This document shows positions 1 through 5,816 of a DNA stretch of 5,861 nucleotides, in pieces; position 1 is the stretch's first letter; every line of letters begins with the position of its first letter. The notes below the pieces were generated by a model, which had not been told where the DNA came from, made no database searches, and saw only the letters and a program-made list of their open reading frames with translations. Where the stretch lies: positions 1 through 5,861 of the forward strand of contig CAZYYO010000109.1 of NCBI GenBank assembly GCA_964650965.1. The letters run 5' to 3'. Made by a program: the position numbers and the translations under genes. This DNA comes from CAZYYO01 sp964650965 (lineage in GTDB: Bacteria; Bacillota; Clostridia; Lachnospirales; Lachnospiraceae).

Positions 1-24
1 ATTATATAAGCCTGGCGGGAACGG

Positions 25-82
25 AATCAGATACTTTGCTTTTTCGGAATAGTAATATTGTTTTGTTCCAAAAATTCTGATT
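25..82. repeat. Gapped inverted repeat at the 3' end of the DUF2804 gene
   Basis: Seven-base arms (25-31 and 76-82, AATCAGA/TCTGATT) enclose an inner pair of arms (40-44 with 70-74, and 46-49 with 66-69, with one bulged base at 45). Together they could fold into an interrupted stem with a loop of about 16 nt just downstream of the DUF2804 stop codon. The minus-strand transcript has no U-tract after the structure, so it does not look like a standard intrinsic terminator. It may be a weak or Rho-assisted 3' end, or chance in A/T-rich DNA. Bases 1-85 contain no supported gene. Confidence 0.3.
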
Positions 83-85
83 TCA

Positions 86-1123
86 TTAGTATTTATTATG
101 CACCTTCTCTGCAAAGCACATCATATCCTTTACATGAATTGGGGTTCCATCATCCAAAATAGCTGTGCCTGTCATTCTTCCAAAGACCTGATGCTGGTCT
201 GTAACAATCAGACCTACATCAATCTTGGCCGCCCGGTCTAAGACAGGGCGAAAATCCATTTCAAAGCGACCGTCGGAAGATGTGAACTTCCAGGGCTTAT
301 AGTAATCATTCTCCGGGATATGGAAGGTAATGTCGTCCAGCTTATGTGCGTTACCATTATAGAACAATATATTTTCTGTAGCAGCACTGGTATTGCCAAA
401 GCCGTAGCCAATATTAAATCCAAAGGAATTTCCATCAATATCACAGTTGCCGGAGCCCCACTTCCAGGTGTTATCATAGGTCCACACACCTCTGCCCCAG
501 TCCAAGGTTCCAAAATCTGTCTCTGGGGAAAACTCATATCGCACTCCATCATATTCCATATAGCCTGAGGCACGCATACAGTTAATCTTCTGATTATAGT
601 AGAAACGGTGCTTCTTATCCCAGGGCGTTGCGATTACCATAGAATCCATCCTGGGCTCTTCTAGTCGAATATCACAGGAAAAGGGCTTTCCCTGATAAAA
701 ATTATCAAAATCGCAGCGAATATGGCGACATTTCACCGTTTCCTGGATTTGCTCCTGAGTAAAGCTCATTTGAAGCCGCTTGTCAGAGTAAACAACATCC
801 CCCTGTGCAGAGGTCTCAGGCATATGAAGCTTCCCCATAGGAAATGGGGTCAACACTGTCTCTGTATGCTCCCATTGATTATCGAAATCCAATAGGGATA
901 CTGACTGTAAGCCTACGTAGCCATCATCTGAGATGGTAAATGCTCCTGCAAAGCTGTCTCCTAATACAAGATAATAATCCCATTCTTTTATTAGAAAGGC
1001 AGGTGCCTTAATATCTCCTCTGCGATACTGCCAAATCTGGGATGGTGCCCATCCGCATTCTGCAATTTCTCCATCATTTCCTAAAAGTGGCTGAGGTGTA
1101 ACTACCTGATGATTTCGTGCCAT
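86..1123 (-). CDS. DUF2804 family protein
   Basis: This 345-residue protein is recognised as DUF2804 from its pattern of conserved blocks: LLGNDGEIAECGWAPS near the start (13-28), KEWDYYLVLGD (46-56), DWGRGVW (208-214), GFGNTSAATEN (241-251), PWKFTSSDGRFEMDF (277-291), DQHQVFG (309-315) and FAEKVHN (337-343). The family's function is not established. The composition is rich in aromatic residues, Gly and Asp, with alternating hydrophobic patterns that suggest a mostly beta fold. No signal peptide or membrane segment is visible, so it is probably cytosolic. The start is supported by AAAGGGGGG six nt upstream. The length and the intact C-terminal block suggest a complete gene. It follows sigF by 42 nt without a visible terminator, so read-through from the spoIIA operon is likely; whether it has a sporulation role is inference only. 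A lipid- or small-molecule-binding role by analogy with other beta-rich families would be speculation. Confidence 0.88.
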   Translation of the reverse strand: MARNHQVVTPQPLLGNDGEIAECGWAPSQIWQYRRGDIKAPAFLIKEWDYYLVLGDSFAGAFTISDDGYVGLQSVSLLDFDNQWEHTETVLTPFPMGKLHMPETSAQGDVVYSDKRLQMSFTQEQIQETVKCRHIRCDFDNFYQGKPFSCDIRLEEPRMDSMVIATPWDKKHRFYYNQKINCMRASGYMEYDGVRYEFSPETDFGTLDWGRGVWTYDNTWKWGSGNCDIDGNSFGFNIGYGFGNTSAATENILFYNGNAHKLDDITFHIPENDYYKPWKFTSSDGRFEMDFRPVLDRAAKIDVGLIVTDQHQVFGRMTGTAILDDGTPIHVKDMMCFAEKVHNKY

Positions 1124-1129
1124 AATAAA

Positions 1130-1138
1130 CCCCCCTTT
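1130..1138 (-). promoter_or_regulatory. Ribosome binding site of the DUF2804 gene (G-rich)
   Basis: AAAGGGGGG lies 6 nt before the ATG at 1123. The six-G run is unusual beside the GGAGG sites of the neighbouring genes, but it can still pair with the 16S rRNA tail, with G-U pairs. It fixes the start codon. Confidence 0.6.
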
Positions 1139-1153
1139 GTTTTCATAGAAAAC
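1139..1153. repeat. Perfect short inverted repeat in the sigF-DUF2804 gap
   Basis: GTTTTC and GAAAAC arms of 6 nt are separated by 3 nt, directly upstream of the DUF2804 ribosome binding site. In the minus-strand transcript it is followed by AAAGGGGGG rather than a U-tract, so it is not a terminator. It could be a small hairpin near the ribosome binding site, an operator half-site pair, or chance. Confidence 0.3.
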
Positions 1154-1165
1154 TTGACACCTTCA

Positions 1166-1900
1166 TTATACTACTTTTTCCCCCAGAATGCTTGCCCGCA
1201 TTTTCAACAAGGCTCGTTTCTCCATGCGGGATACCTGTACCTGGGTCATTTGCAGTTCATCAGCAAGTCTCGTCTGGGTGATAATCTTATAATATCTGCC
1301 TATAATAACCTGCTGTTCTTTGGTCTCCAGCCCTTCCATTGCTTCTCTTAATACCGTCTCATCTACCGTAGCATCCGCCATGGGCTTTCCAGGAAGGGGC
1401 AGCATATCAATCAACTGAATCTGGCTTCCCTCTGCTTCGTACATTGTCTGGTAGATAGATTCTACCGGTGTCGAGATGCCCTGTGCCAATATAATTTCTT
1501 CTACTGACAGACCGGTAGCCTCCTGTAGCTGTGTAAGACTTGGTGCATGTCCCAGCCTTCCTTCCAGTTCCTGCCGTTTTTGTGAAATCAGCCGCTGATG
1601 TTCCATAATAGAACGAGATACCTTGATTGGACCATCATCTCTAAGAAATCGTTTGATTTCACCGCAAATCATTGGAACAGCATAGGTGGAAAAGCACACG
1701 CCAAAGGAGGTGTCAAAGTTATCAATCGCCTTCATCAGACCAATGCTTCCAATCTGTATCAGCTCTTCCCGTTCATGACCTAAATTGGCAAATCGCCCTG
1801 CCACAGACACTACCAGTCCCATATTATCTATAATCATCCGTTCCCTTGCTTTCTTATCTCCCTGGTGTATCTGATTGATTAATCCATACACCTGGTTCAT
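1166..1900 (-). CDS. sigF: RNA polymerase sporulation sigma factor sigma-F
   Basis: This is the forespore-specific sigma factor that directs the first compartment-specific transcription after asymmetric septation, held inactive by SpoIIAB until SpoIIAA frees it. Its 244 residues show the sigma-70 layout. Region 2 covers about 24-98, with ELIQIGSIGLMKAIDNFD (46-63) for core binding and FSTYAVPMICGEIKRFLRDD (70-89) for -10 recognition. Region 3 lies around 100-145. Region 4 includes the helix-turn-helix TRLADELQMTQVQVSRMEKR (210-229), with the QVQVSR recognition helix typical of the SigF/SigG/SigB group. Identity as SigF rather than SigG rests mainly on the neighbouring spoIIAA and spoIIAB, and the length fits. 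The ATG directly abuts the spoIIAB stop (TAAATG), and its GGAGG lies within spoIIAB, which suggests translational coupling that would keep the anti-sigma and sigma factors in proportion. Confidence 0.97.
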   Translation of the reverse strand: MNQVYGLINQIHQGDKKARERMIIDNMGLVVSVAGRFANLGHEREELIQIGSIGLMKAIDNFDTSFGVCFSTYAVPMICGEIKRFLRDDGPIKVSRSIMEHQRLISQKRQELEGRLGHAPSLTQLQEATGLSVEEIILAQGISTPVESIYQTMYEAEGSQIQLIDMLPLPGKPMADATVDETVLREAMEGLETKEQQVIIGRYYKIITQTRLADELQMTQVQVSRMEKRALLKMRASILGEKVV

Positions 1901-2329
1901 TTATTCCTCCTGTGGGAGAAATGTTTTCTCCATAGATACTCTTGTTCCAAGCCCCACTTCAGATTCTACCTGCACAGAATCCATAAATGCTTCCATAAAT
2001 GCAAAGCCCTTTCCAGAGCGTTCCAGCTCTGGACGTGTGGTATAAAAGGGGGTTCTGGCTTTATGTACATCAGCAATGCCCCTTCCTGCATCCTTCACGA
2101 TAACCTGCAGTGTTCTGCCATCAATGGCACAGCTCATGGTTACATTTCCTCCCTGACCATCATAGCCATGTATCACAGCATTGGTTACAGCTTCCGATAC
2201 TGCTGTCTTCACATCCGACAGTTCATCTATGGTGGGATTTAACGCTGTTAAAAATGCAGATATGGTTACTCTGGCAAAGGATTCGTTTTCTGAGATTGCA
2301 TCAAATGTAACAATCATATGATTCTCCAT
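1901..2329 (-). CDS. spoIIAB: Anti-sigma-F factor and serine kinase SpoIIAB
   Basis: SpoIIAB is a GHKL-fold ATPase that binds sigma-F when ATP is bound and phosphorylates SpoIIAA on serine. The 142 residues align through almost the whole length with B. subtilis SpoIIAB: ENESFARVT (15-22) contains the conserved Arg20, and the N-box EAVTNAVIHGY (46-56) contains Glu46 and Asn50. The G1 box is DAGRGI (80-85), and the ATP-lid region TRPELERSG (98-106) precedes the G2 glycines. The G2 motif reads SGKGFAFME (105-113), where the B. subtilis protein has SGMGFTIME, so Lys107 replaces Met; the glycines remain, so the kinase is probably active. The gene starts 1 nt after the spoIIAA stop with GGAGG 6 nt upstream, inside spoIIAA. 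An ATG at codon 5 is too far from that site to be preferred. Confidence 0.97.
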   Translation of the reverse strand: MENHMIVTFDAISENESFARVTISAFLTALNPTIDELSDVKTAVSEAVTNAVIHGYDGQGGNVTMSCAIDGRTLQVIVKDAGRGIADVHKARTPFYTTRPELERSGKGFAFMEAFMDSVQVESEVGLGTRVSMEKTFLPQEE

Positions 2330-2330
2330 G

Positions 2331-2660
2331 TTATTCCTCCCTGTTTTCTTCCCCTGGATTGACAGTTATCATCTTGTACAATCCGGCTACCCGAAAAATC
2401 TTGTCCACTCGGTCATTTAGGTTCTGGGCAATAACCTGTCCTCCCATATAGCCCATATTTTTGCTACGACCAAGTAGTACCCCAATACCTGAGCTGTCCA
2501 TAAATTCTGTTTTGGAAAAATCAAAAATCAGTTTTCTAACGTGGTAAGCATCAATAAGTAAATCTGTCTCCTGCTTCAGCTGATCCGCACAATGGTGATC
2601 CAGCTCTCTTGGTACTAAAATCGTAAGCTTACCTTCCTGTAGTTGGAAATTGCATTCCAT
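2331..2660 (-). CDS. spoIIAA: Anti-sigma-F factor antagonist SpoIIAA
   Basis: SpoIIAA is a STAS-domain protein that, when unphosphorylated, attacks the SpoIIAB-sigma-F complex and frees sigma-F; SpoIIE phosphatase (not in this window) reactivates the phosphorylated form. Its 109 residues include RELDHHCADQLKQ (18-30), matching the GELDHHTAE region of the B. subtilis protein, and FMDSSGIGVLLGR (53-65), the phosphorylation loop. By alignment, Ser57 (the second serine of DSSG) is the phosphorylated residue, matching Ser58 of B. subtilis. AGLYKMI (92-98) matches the C-terminal helix. It is slightly shorter than the B. subtilis protein at the C terminus. As the first gene of the spoIIA operon, its start is fixed by AAAAAAGGAG seven nt upstream. 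In B. subtilis dacF precedes this gene; here the preceding unit is a zinc-ribbon/TPR gene ending in a terminator. Confidence 0.97.
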   Translation of the reverse strand: MECNFQLQEGKLTILVPRELDHHCADQLKQETDLLIDAYHVRKLIFDFSKTEFMDSSGIGVLLGRSKNMGYMGGQVIAQNLNDRVDKIFRVAGLYKMITVNPGEENREE

Positions 2661-2667
2661 AGTTGGT

Positions 2668-2677
2668 CTCCTTTTTT
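2668..2677 (-). promoter_or_regulatory. Ribosome binding site of spoIIAA
   Basis: AAAAAAGGAG lies 7 nt before the spoIIAA ATG at 2660. This is a good purine-rich site that supports the chosen start. The 30 bases upstream, to the terminator, are A/T-rich and must hold any promoter dedicated to the spoIIA operon. Confidence 0.7.
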
Positions 2678-2683
2678 ACATTT

Positions 2684-2706
2684 ATTTTAATAACTGCTTG
2701 GACAAA
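2684..2706 (-). promoter_or_regulatory. Candidate spoIIA operon control region (weak)
   Basis: In minus-strand reading, this stretch contains TTTGTCCAA (2698-2706), one mismatch from the Spo0A box core TGTCGAA, followed by TTAAAAT (2684-2690), which could act as a -10. With a 17-nt spacer the corresponding -35 would be TTTTTC (2707-2712), inside the terminator T-tract, which is poor. No clear sigma-H promoter (AGGAWWW with GAAT) is visible here. The spoIIA operon is under Spo0A and sigma-H control in B. subtilis, so a sporulation promoter is expected, but the sequence does not identify it firmly. Confidence 0.25.
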
Positions 2707-2707
2707 G

Positions 2708-2744
2708 AAAAAAGACGTCAAGCAGCTTGTGCTTAACGTCTTTT
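2708..2744 (-). terminator. Intrinsic terminator after the zinc-ribbon/TPR gene
   Basis: Bases 2710-2724 and 2730-2744 form a 15-bp stem around a 5-nt loop, followed in minus-strand reading by TTTTTTCTTTG. The one imperfect pair (2719 with 2735) is a G-U wobble in minus-strand RNA but a C-A mismatch in plus-strand RNA, which points to the minus strand as the functional direction. It lies about 20 nt after the stop codon of the TPR gene and separates that unit from the spoIIA operon. A tandem TTTTGTAT repeat (plus strand, 2741-2756) overlaps its upstream side. Confidence 0.9.
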
Positions 2745-2765
2745 GTATTTTTGTATGAATTCACA

Positions 2766-4169
2766 TTAGTTATTGTCCGTATTTCCATCATTGGTATTAT
2801 TAGCAGTAATTTCGTCTACGTACTTTTGAGCATTTCTGGCAATGGAGCGATTAGGAAACAGCTCTATTACCTTATTGTAGTAGGTTAAGGCATTTTCGAA
2901 ATCCCATTTGTTTCGGTAGCTTTCTGCCAGATAGAACAGGGCATTGCCATTTTCGTAGGATTCATCTATTCCAATCACAATAGAAAGATTCCAAATTGCA
3001 CCATCATAGTCCGCCGAACGAAATGCATTATTTCCAGCGGAATAGCTGTCTCGCAAGGTTTCTGCATTTACTGCTGCCATAATGGTATCGTAGATTCCTT
3101 TTCCTCTGGCATCTAACAGCTCTCCATTTACTGTCTTCATGGATTCTGAAGCTGCCGCCAAGTCTCCCTTATTATATGCTTCCTGGGCTTCTAACAGCTT
3201 CTCATAAGAAGTTACCAGATCCCCCTTGTCTGTGTATTCTGCCAGCTGATCCTGTAAGGATTTCACCTGGTTTTGCAAAGCTGAGATGTTGGTAGTGGAA
3301 TTGGTTAGTTCTTCATTGGCATCCACCAGGGTATTAGCAGCTTCGTTTTTGGCATTCTGCCGCACGGTGGGAACCACCAGGAACATACATATCAGAAGAC
3401 CTATCACCATTCCAACAATAAGATTAATAATGCTGGCTTTGGAGCTGTCCAAGGCATCTAAGAAGGTATTTCTTGGCATAACAATGGTATCATTTCCATC
3501 CTGGAAGGATACGATATCATCTCTTTTTTTCTTCTTTTTCCCCTGATTTTGTTCCTTAATTCGTTCCTTCACTTCCTTCATATAACGAAGGGTAGTGGTA
3601 TTTTTCACATCTATCTTGGAAGCCTTAATCAGCTCTTCTCTGGCTTCCTTATTCTGGTCATTTTGCATATATAGTAATGCCAGGAGCTGATGAGCTACTA
3701 TCAGATTGGGATTCAGTCCCAGCACCTTACGCAGCTGAATCATGGCCATATCACGACTTTCCTGATGGCAATAGCTGATTGCCTGATTGTATTTCTTAAT
3801 GGTCTGATTCATTCTCTCTAACATGCCCGGAGTGTTCTGAATCTCTGATAAATAATGCTCTACCATTGGATCATGGGGTGCAAAATTCTTAGCGATTACC
3901 CATTCTCTTAAGGCAAGCACTGTTTCACCAATTTCAAAATATACCAATCCCAAAAGGCTTCTGGCATCTATGTTATATTTATTATATTCCAGACTCTTAT
4001 TCAGGCTTTCCACTGCTCCTGACAAATCCCGTACATTAGCTCTTGCCAATGCTTCGTTGTAAAAGAGATTAGAGACCTGAAGAATCATTCGATATGCACG
4101 TATGTTGCTTCCACAATGTGGGCATACCTCTTCTGTATCTACTACAGTACCGCAATTAAAACATTCCAT
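2766..4169 (-). CDS. Zinc-ribbon, TPR-repeat, single-pass membrane protein
   Basis: The specific function is not recognised; the architecture is clear. Residues 1-20 form a zinc ribbon with two CxxC pairs (Cys3/Cys6 and Cys16/Cys19). About 30-205 is helical with TPR-like units, for example ALARANVRDLSGAVESLNKS (40-59) and the stretch around 157-186. A basic linker GKKKKKR (210-216) is followed by a hydrophobic segment at about 247-267. Next come a heptad-like, Gln/Asn-rich coiled-coil segment (272-312) and a second TPR block (315-455), with AFRSADYDGAIWNL (382-395) and KWDFENALTYYNKVIELFPN (421-440). The tail is Asn/Asp-rich. The positive-inside rule places the zinc ribbon and first TPR block in the cytosol and the second outside the membrane. 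There is no cleavable signal peptide. It may be a scaffold linking cytosolic and envelope proteins (inference). It starts 8 nt after the small gene upstream, with AGGAAG overlapping that gene's stop codon, and ends at a strong terminator. Confidence 0.88.
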   Translation of the reverse strand: MECFNCGTVVDTEEVCPHCGSNIRAYRMILQVSNLFYNEALARANVRDLSGAVESLNKSLEYNKYNIDARSLLGLVYFEIGETVLALREWVIAKNFAPHDPMVEHYLSEIQNTPGMLERMNQTIKKYNQAISYCHQESRDMAMIQLRKVLGLNPNLIVAHQLLALLYMQNDQNKEAREELIKASKIDVKNTTTLRYMKEVKERIKEQNQGKKKKKRDDIVSFQDGNDTIVMPRNTFLDALDSSKASIINLIVGMVIGLLICMFLVVPTVRQNAKNEAANTLVDANEELTNSTTNISALQNQVKSLQDQLAEYTDKGDLVTSYEKLLEAQEAYNKGDLAAASESMKTVNGELLDARGKGIYDTIMAAVNAETLRDSYSAGNNAFRSADYDGAIWNLSIVIGIDESYENGNALFYLAESYRNKWDFENALTYYNKVIELFPNRSIARNAQKYVDEITANNTNDGNTDNN

Positions 4170-4177
4170 ATCTCTTC

Positions 4178-4321
4178 CTATTTGCTGCCCTTTCCATTAT
4201 TAATCATCTCCCGCAGGATATCTGTCATATCTGTCATGTTGCGGTTATGAATGGCGTCTTCTGCTTCTTCCACTTCCAAACTTGGCTGAAATTTCTTCAA
4301 TTCTTCTTCAAAATCTATCAT
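4178..4321 (-). CDS. Small acidic protein of unknown function (47 aa)
   Basis: I do not recognise this family. The open frame lies directly between a strong sigma-A promoter and the zinc-ribbon/TPR gene. Its start is chosen at the ATG at 4321 because GGAGG (4329-4333) is 7 nt upstream; an in-frame ATG two codons earlier (4327) is only 1 nt from the GGAGG and would give 49 residues. The product is strongly acidic (12 Asp/Glu against 6 Lys/Arg), has no Cys or membrane segment, and is probably helical, with an acidic N-terminal stretch (DFEEELKKF, 3-11), a Pro-Ser break at 13-14 and a repeated MTD unit (29-34). The stop codon overlaps the ribosome binding site of the next gene, so the two are probably translated together and may interact. 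Evidence that it is real is the promoter, the ribosome binding site and the tight coupling; no homologue was checked. Confidence 0.72.
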   Translation of the reverse strand: MIDFEEELKKFQPSLEVEEAEDAIHNRNMTDMTDILREMINNGKGSK

Positions 4322-4328
4322 ATTCATA

Positions 4329-4333
4329 CCTCC
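4329..4333 (-). promoter_or_regulatory. Ribosome binding site that decides the small-gene start
   Basis: GGAGG here is 7 nt from the ATG at 4321 but only 1 nt from the in-frame ATG at 4327, so the downstream ATG is the better start. Confidence 0.75.
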
Positions 4334-4345
4334 AAAATCAATCTC

Positions 4346-4373
4346 ATTATAGTCTATTCTTAGGTAATTTCAA
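4346..4373 (-). promoter_or_regulatory. Sigma-A promoter of the small gene and zinc-ribbon/TPR gene
   Basis: In minus-strand reading, TTGAAA (4368-4373, five of six to TTGACA) is followed after 16 nt by a perfect TATAAT (4346-4351). Transcription would start near 4339, giving a short leader of about 18 nt with the GGAGG at its centre. No operator or riboswitch fits in that leader, so the unit looks constitutive. No terminator is seen between the FapA-family gene and this promoter, so read-through from upstream may add to it. Confidence 0.82.
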
Positions 4374-4406
4374 GTCGTTTTCTGTCACGAATATTATTTA
4401 TTTCCT

Positions 4407-5816
4407 TTATTGAACAAAGGTATCGTCCAATCGCTCTAATCGAATCCCCCCCAGGGTGCATCCGATTTCCACCCTGCTTTGTTCTTCCTGAATCTCCAGA
4501 TGCTGGTCTGCAATGGTTAAGTTAACCCCTGGATATATGGTGTCCACAACAACTACCTTAGCTGTTTTCCCCCGTTCAATCATAGCCTGCAGGGCATCCA
4601 GCTTCATCTTCTCTTCTGCAATCAATGCTTCGTCTCGAATTTTTACCCGCAGCAGCTGCATTCGTCTGGGGTCCTCTTTATAGGAAATGCCTCGCCGCTC
4701 TCCTAATTCGTCAAACTCTCGAATCCCACTTTTAATTTTCTCCACATTGTCTGAAATTGCCTGAATCTTCTGCTGCATCATATCTGCCTGTGCCATCATT
4801 TCCGGTGTAATGCCGGCAATTACCTCAGTATGAATTCCAAAATCATTTCCAATATTATATGCCTCAATTCCTTCAATGGCATTCATCATTCCACCGATAA
4901 CACTGGCTCTCTTACCTGTCAGCTGAATCATTCCTTCACACTTCACATTGCTTCGAAAGAAAACATCTGCCTGTACATTTCCTGCTGCAAAGACCTGGGC
5001 ATTCTCAATGAACTGTGCTGTAATGTCATGTCTGGATACAATTCTGGTTTTGCCGCCTCCCTTAATACCCCGCAGGAGGAAAATGCTGCCGCCAACTTCC
5101 ATATCACAATTTTCTACCAGACCCTCTACGGTAACATCTCCCGTTGCACGAATAATCACTCCATTAGACACTCCGCCGTGAATTACTACATCTCCATTAA
5201 AGTCAATATTTCCTGTAGCAACATCAGCATTCTCCAGTAACTCATATACAGGGGAAATAGTAATTCGTCTTCCCTGCATAACGATTTTACCATCCATCTC
5301 TGCCGTATAGGTAAGATTATCCTCAGACCGTGCAAATCCACGTCCGGCTAAAGGAGGTAAATCACGTGCCGGCTTTGGTTCTATGGGTGTATTACGTACG
5401 GTAATGCCTGGTGTTCCCTTTGTAGCAGGATGATATCGTGCAATAACATCTCCCTTATGAACAATCTCAATTACCTTAATACTCATATAATCTACAGAAC
5501 CATCTGGACGAATTAAGGGTTTCTTGGAGAAGTCCTGACTAAACAGGTATTCAAATGTTCCTGGTGTTCCCGACTGTGCCTGCTGTCCCACTGCCACTAC
5601 AATGGGGGTCTCATAGCGAAGTCGTCTGCATAATCCCTCTAATACCTCTCCGGATATTCCATAGGATACCCCCTGGTCTTCTAATAAATCCAGTAAATCA
5701 GCCACCGTATATTCCGGTTCGCTTTCTCCCTCCTTGGGTGAAAAAAAGGTGAGAGTAGCCTCCATGCTATTGGGTGAAACCTGCAATTTAGGTGGTTTAG
5801 CTATCTTTTGTTCCAT
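4407..5816 (-). CDS. FapA family (DUF342) beta-helix protein
   Basis: This 469-residue protein matches the FapA/DUF342 family. It has an N-terminal alpha/beta region (about 20-100) and a middle segment with IVHKGDVIARYHPATKGTPG (118-137), the family's characteristic 'KGDvia...GtpG' block. A Gly/Val-rich right-handed beta-helix spans about 195-320, with repeated strands such as GDVVIHGG, GDVTVEG and GGSIFLL. A charged helical coiled-coil arm covers about 338-415, and a C-terminal beta segment includes VVVVDTIYPGVNLTIADQ (421-438). FapA in Vibrio affects flagellar pole-related localisation; in Bacillota the role is poorly defined and no flagellar gene is seen here, so the function is left open. 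It has no signal peptide or membrane segment and is probably cytosolic. The start is supported by AGAAGGG 8 nt upstream. An upstream gene may end within 5837-5861, where all three frames hit stops, but nothing more can be said. Confidence 0.9.
   Translation of the reverse strand: MEQKIAKPPKLQVSPNSMEATLTFFSPKEGESEPEYTVADLLDLLEDQGVSYGISGEVLEGLCRRLRYETPIVVAVGQQAQSGTPGTFEYLFSQDFSKKPLIRPDGSVDYMSIKVIEIVHKGDVIARYHPATKGTPGITVRNTPIEPKPARDLPPLAGRGFARSEDNLTYTAEMDGKIVMQGRRITISPVYELLENADVATGNIDFNGDVVIHGGVSNGVIIRATGDVTVEGLVENCDMEVGGSIFLLRGIKGGGKTRIVSRHDITAQFIENAQVFAAGNVQADVFFRSNVKCEGMIQLTGKRASVIGGMMNAIEGIEAYNIGNDFGIHTEVIAGITPEMMAQADMMQQKIQAISDNVEKIKSGIREFDELGERRGISYKEDPRRMQLLRVKIRDEALIAEEKMKLDALQAMIERGKTAKVVVVDTIYPGVNLTIADQHLEIQEEQSRVEIGCTLGGIRLERLDDTFVQ

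Noticed and set aside
1..85. Possible intrinsic terminator or additional gene at the left edge
   Set aside because: The inverted repeat has a long loop and no U-tract on the minus strand, and no open frame with a ribosome binding site is seen; the window ends too soon to say more.
238..573. Overlapping minus-strand frame of 111 codons inside the DUF2804 gene
   Set aside because: It is an alternative frame of a gene with strong family motifs and has no ribosome binding site of its own that stands out.
1165..1181. Internal promoter for DUF2804 at the end of sigF: TATAAT (1165-1170) and GGAAAAAGTA (1172-1181), the latter matching the sigma-F -10 consensus GGNRANANTR
   Set aside because: No acceptable -35 element lies at the right distance for either sigma-A or sigma-F (the expected position reads near ATGCG), and both strings are within the sigF coding sequence, so they may be chance.
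2756..2795. Sigma-H-like elements (GATGGAAAT with GTGAAT) upstream of the terminator
   Set aside because: The spacing is slightly too long, one conserved base is missing, and transcription would have to pass the strong terminator at 2708-2744 before reaching spoIIAA.
4830..5240. Plus-strand open frame of 136 codons opposite the FapA-family gene, and other plus-strand frames in the window
   Set aside because: They lie antisense to well-recognised genes and have low-complexity, Cys/Ser/Ile-rich products that look like shadows of the minus-strand coding.
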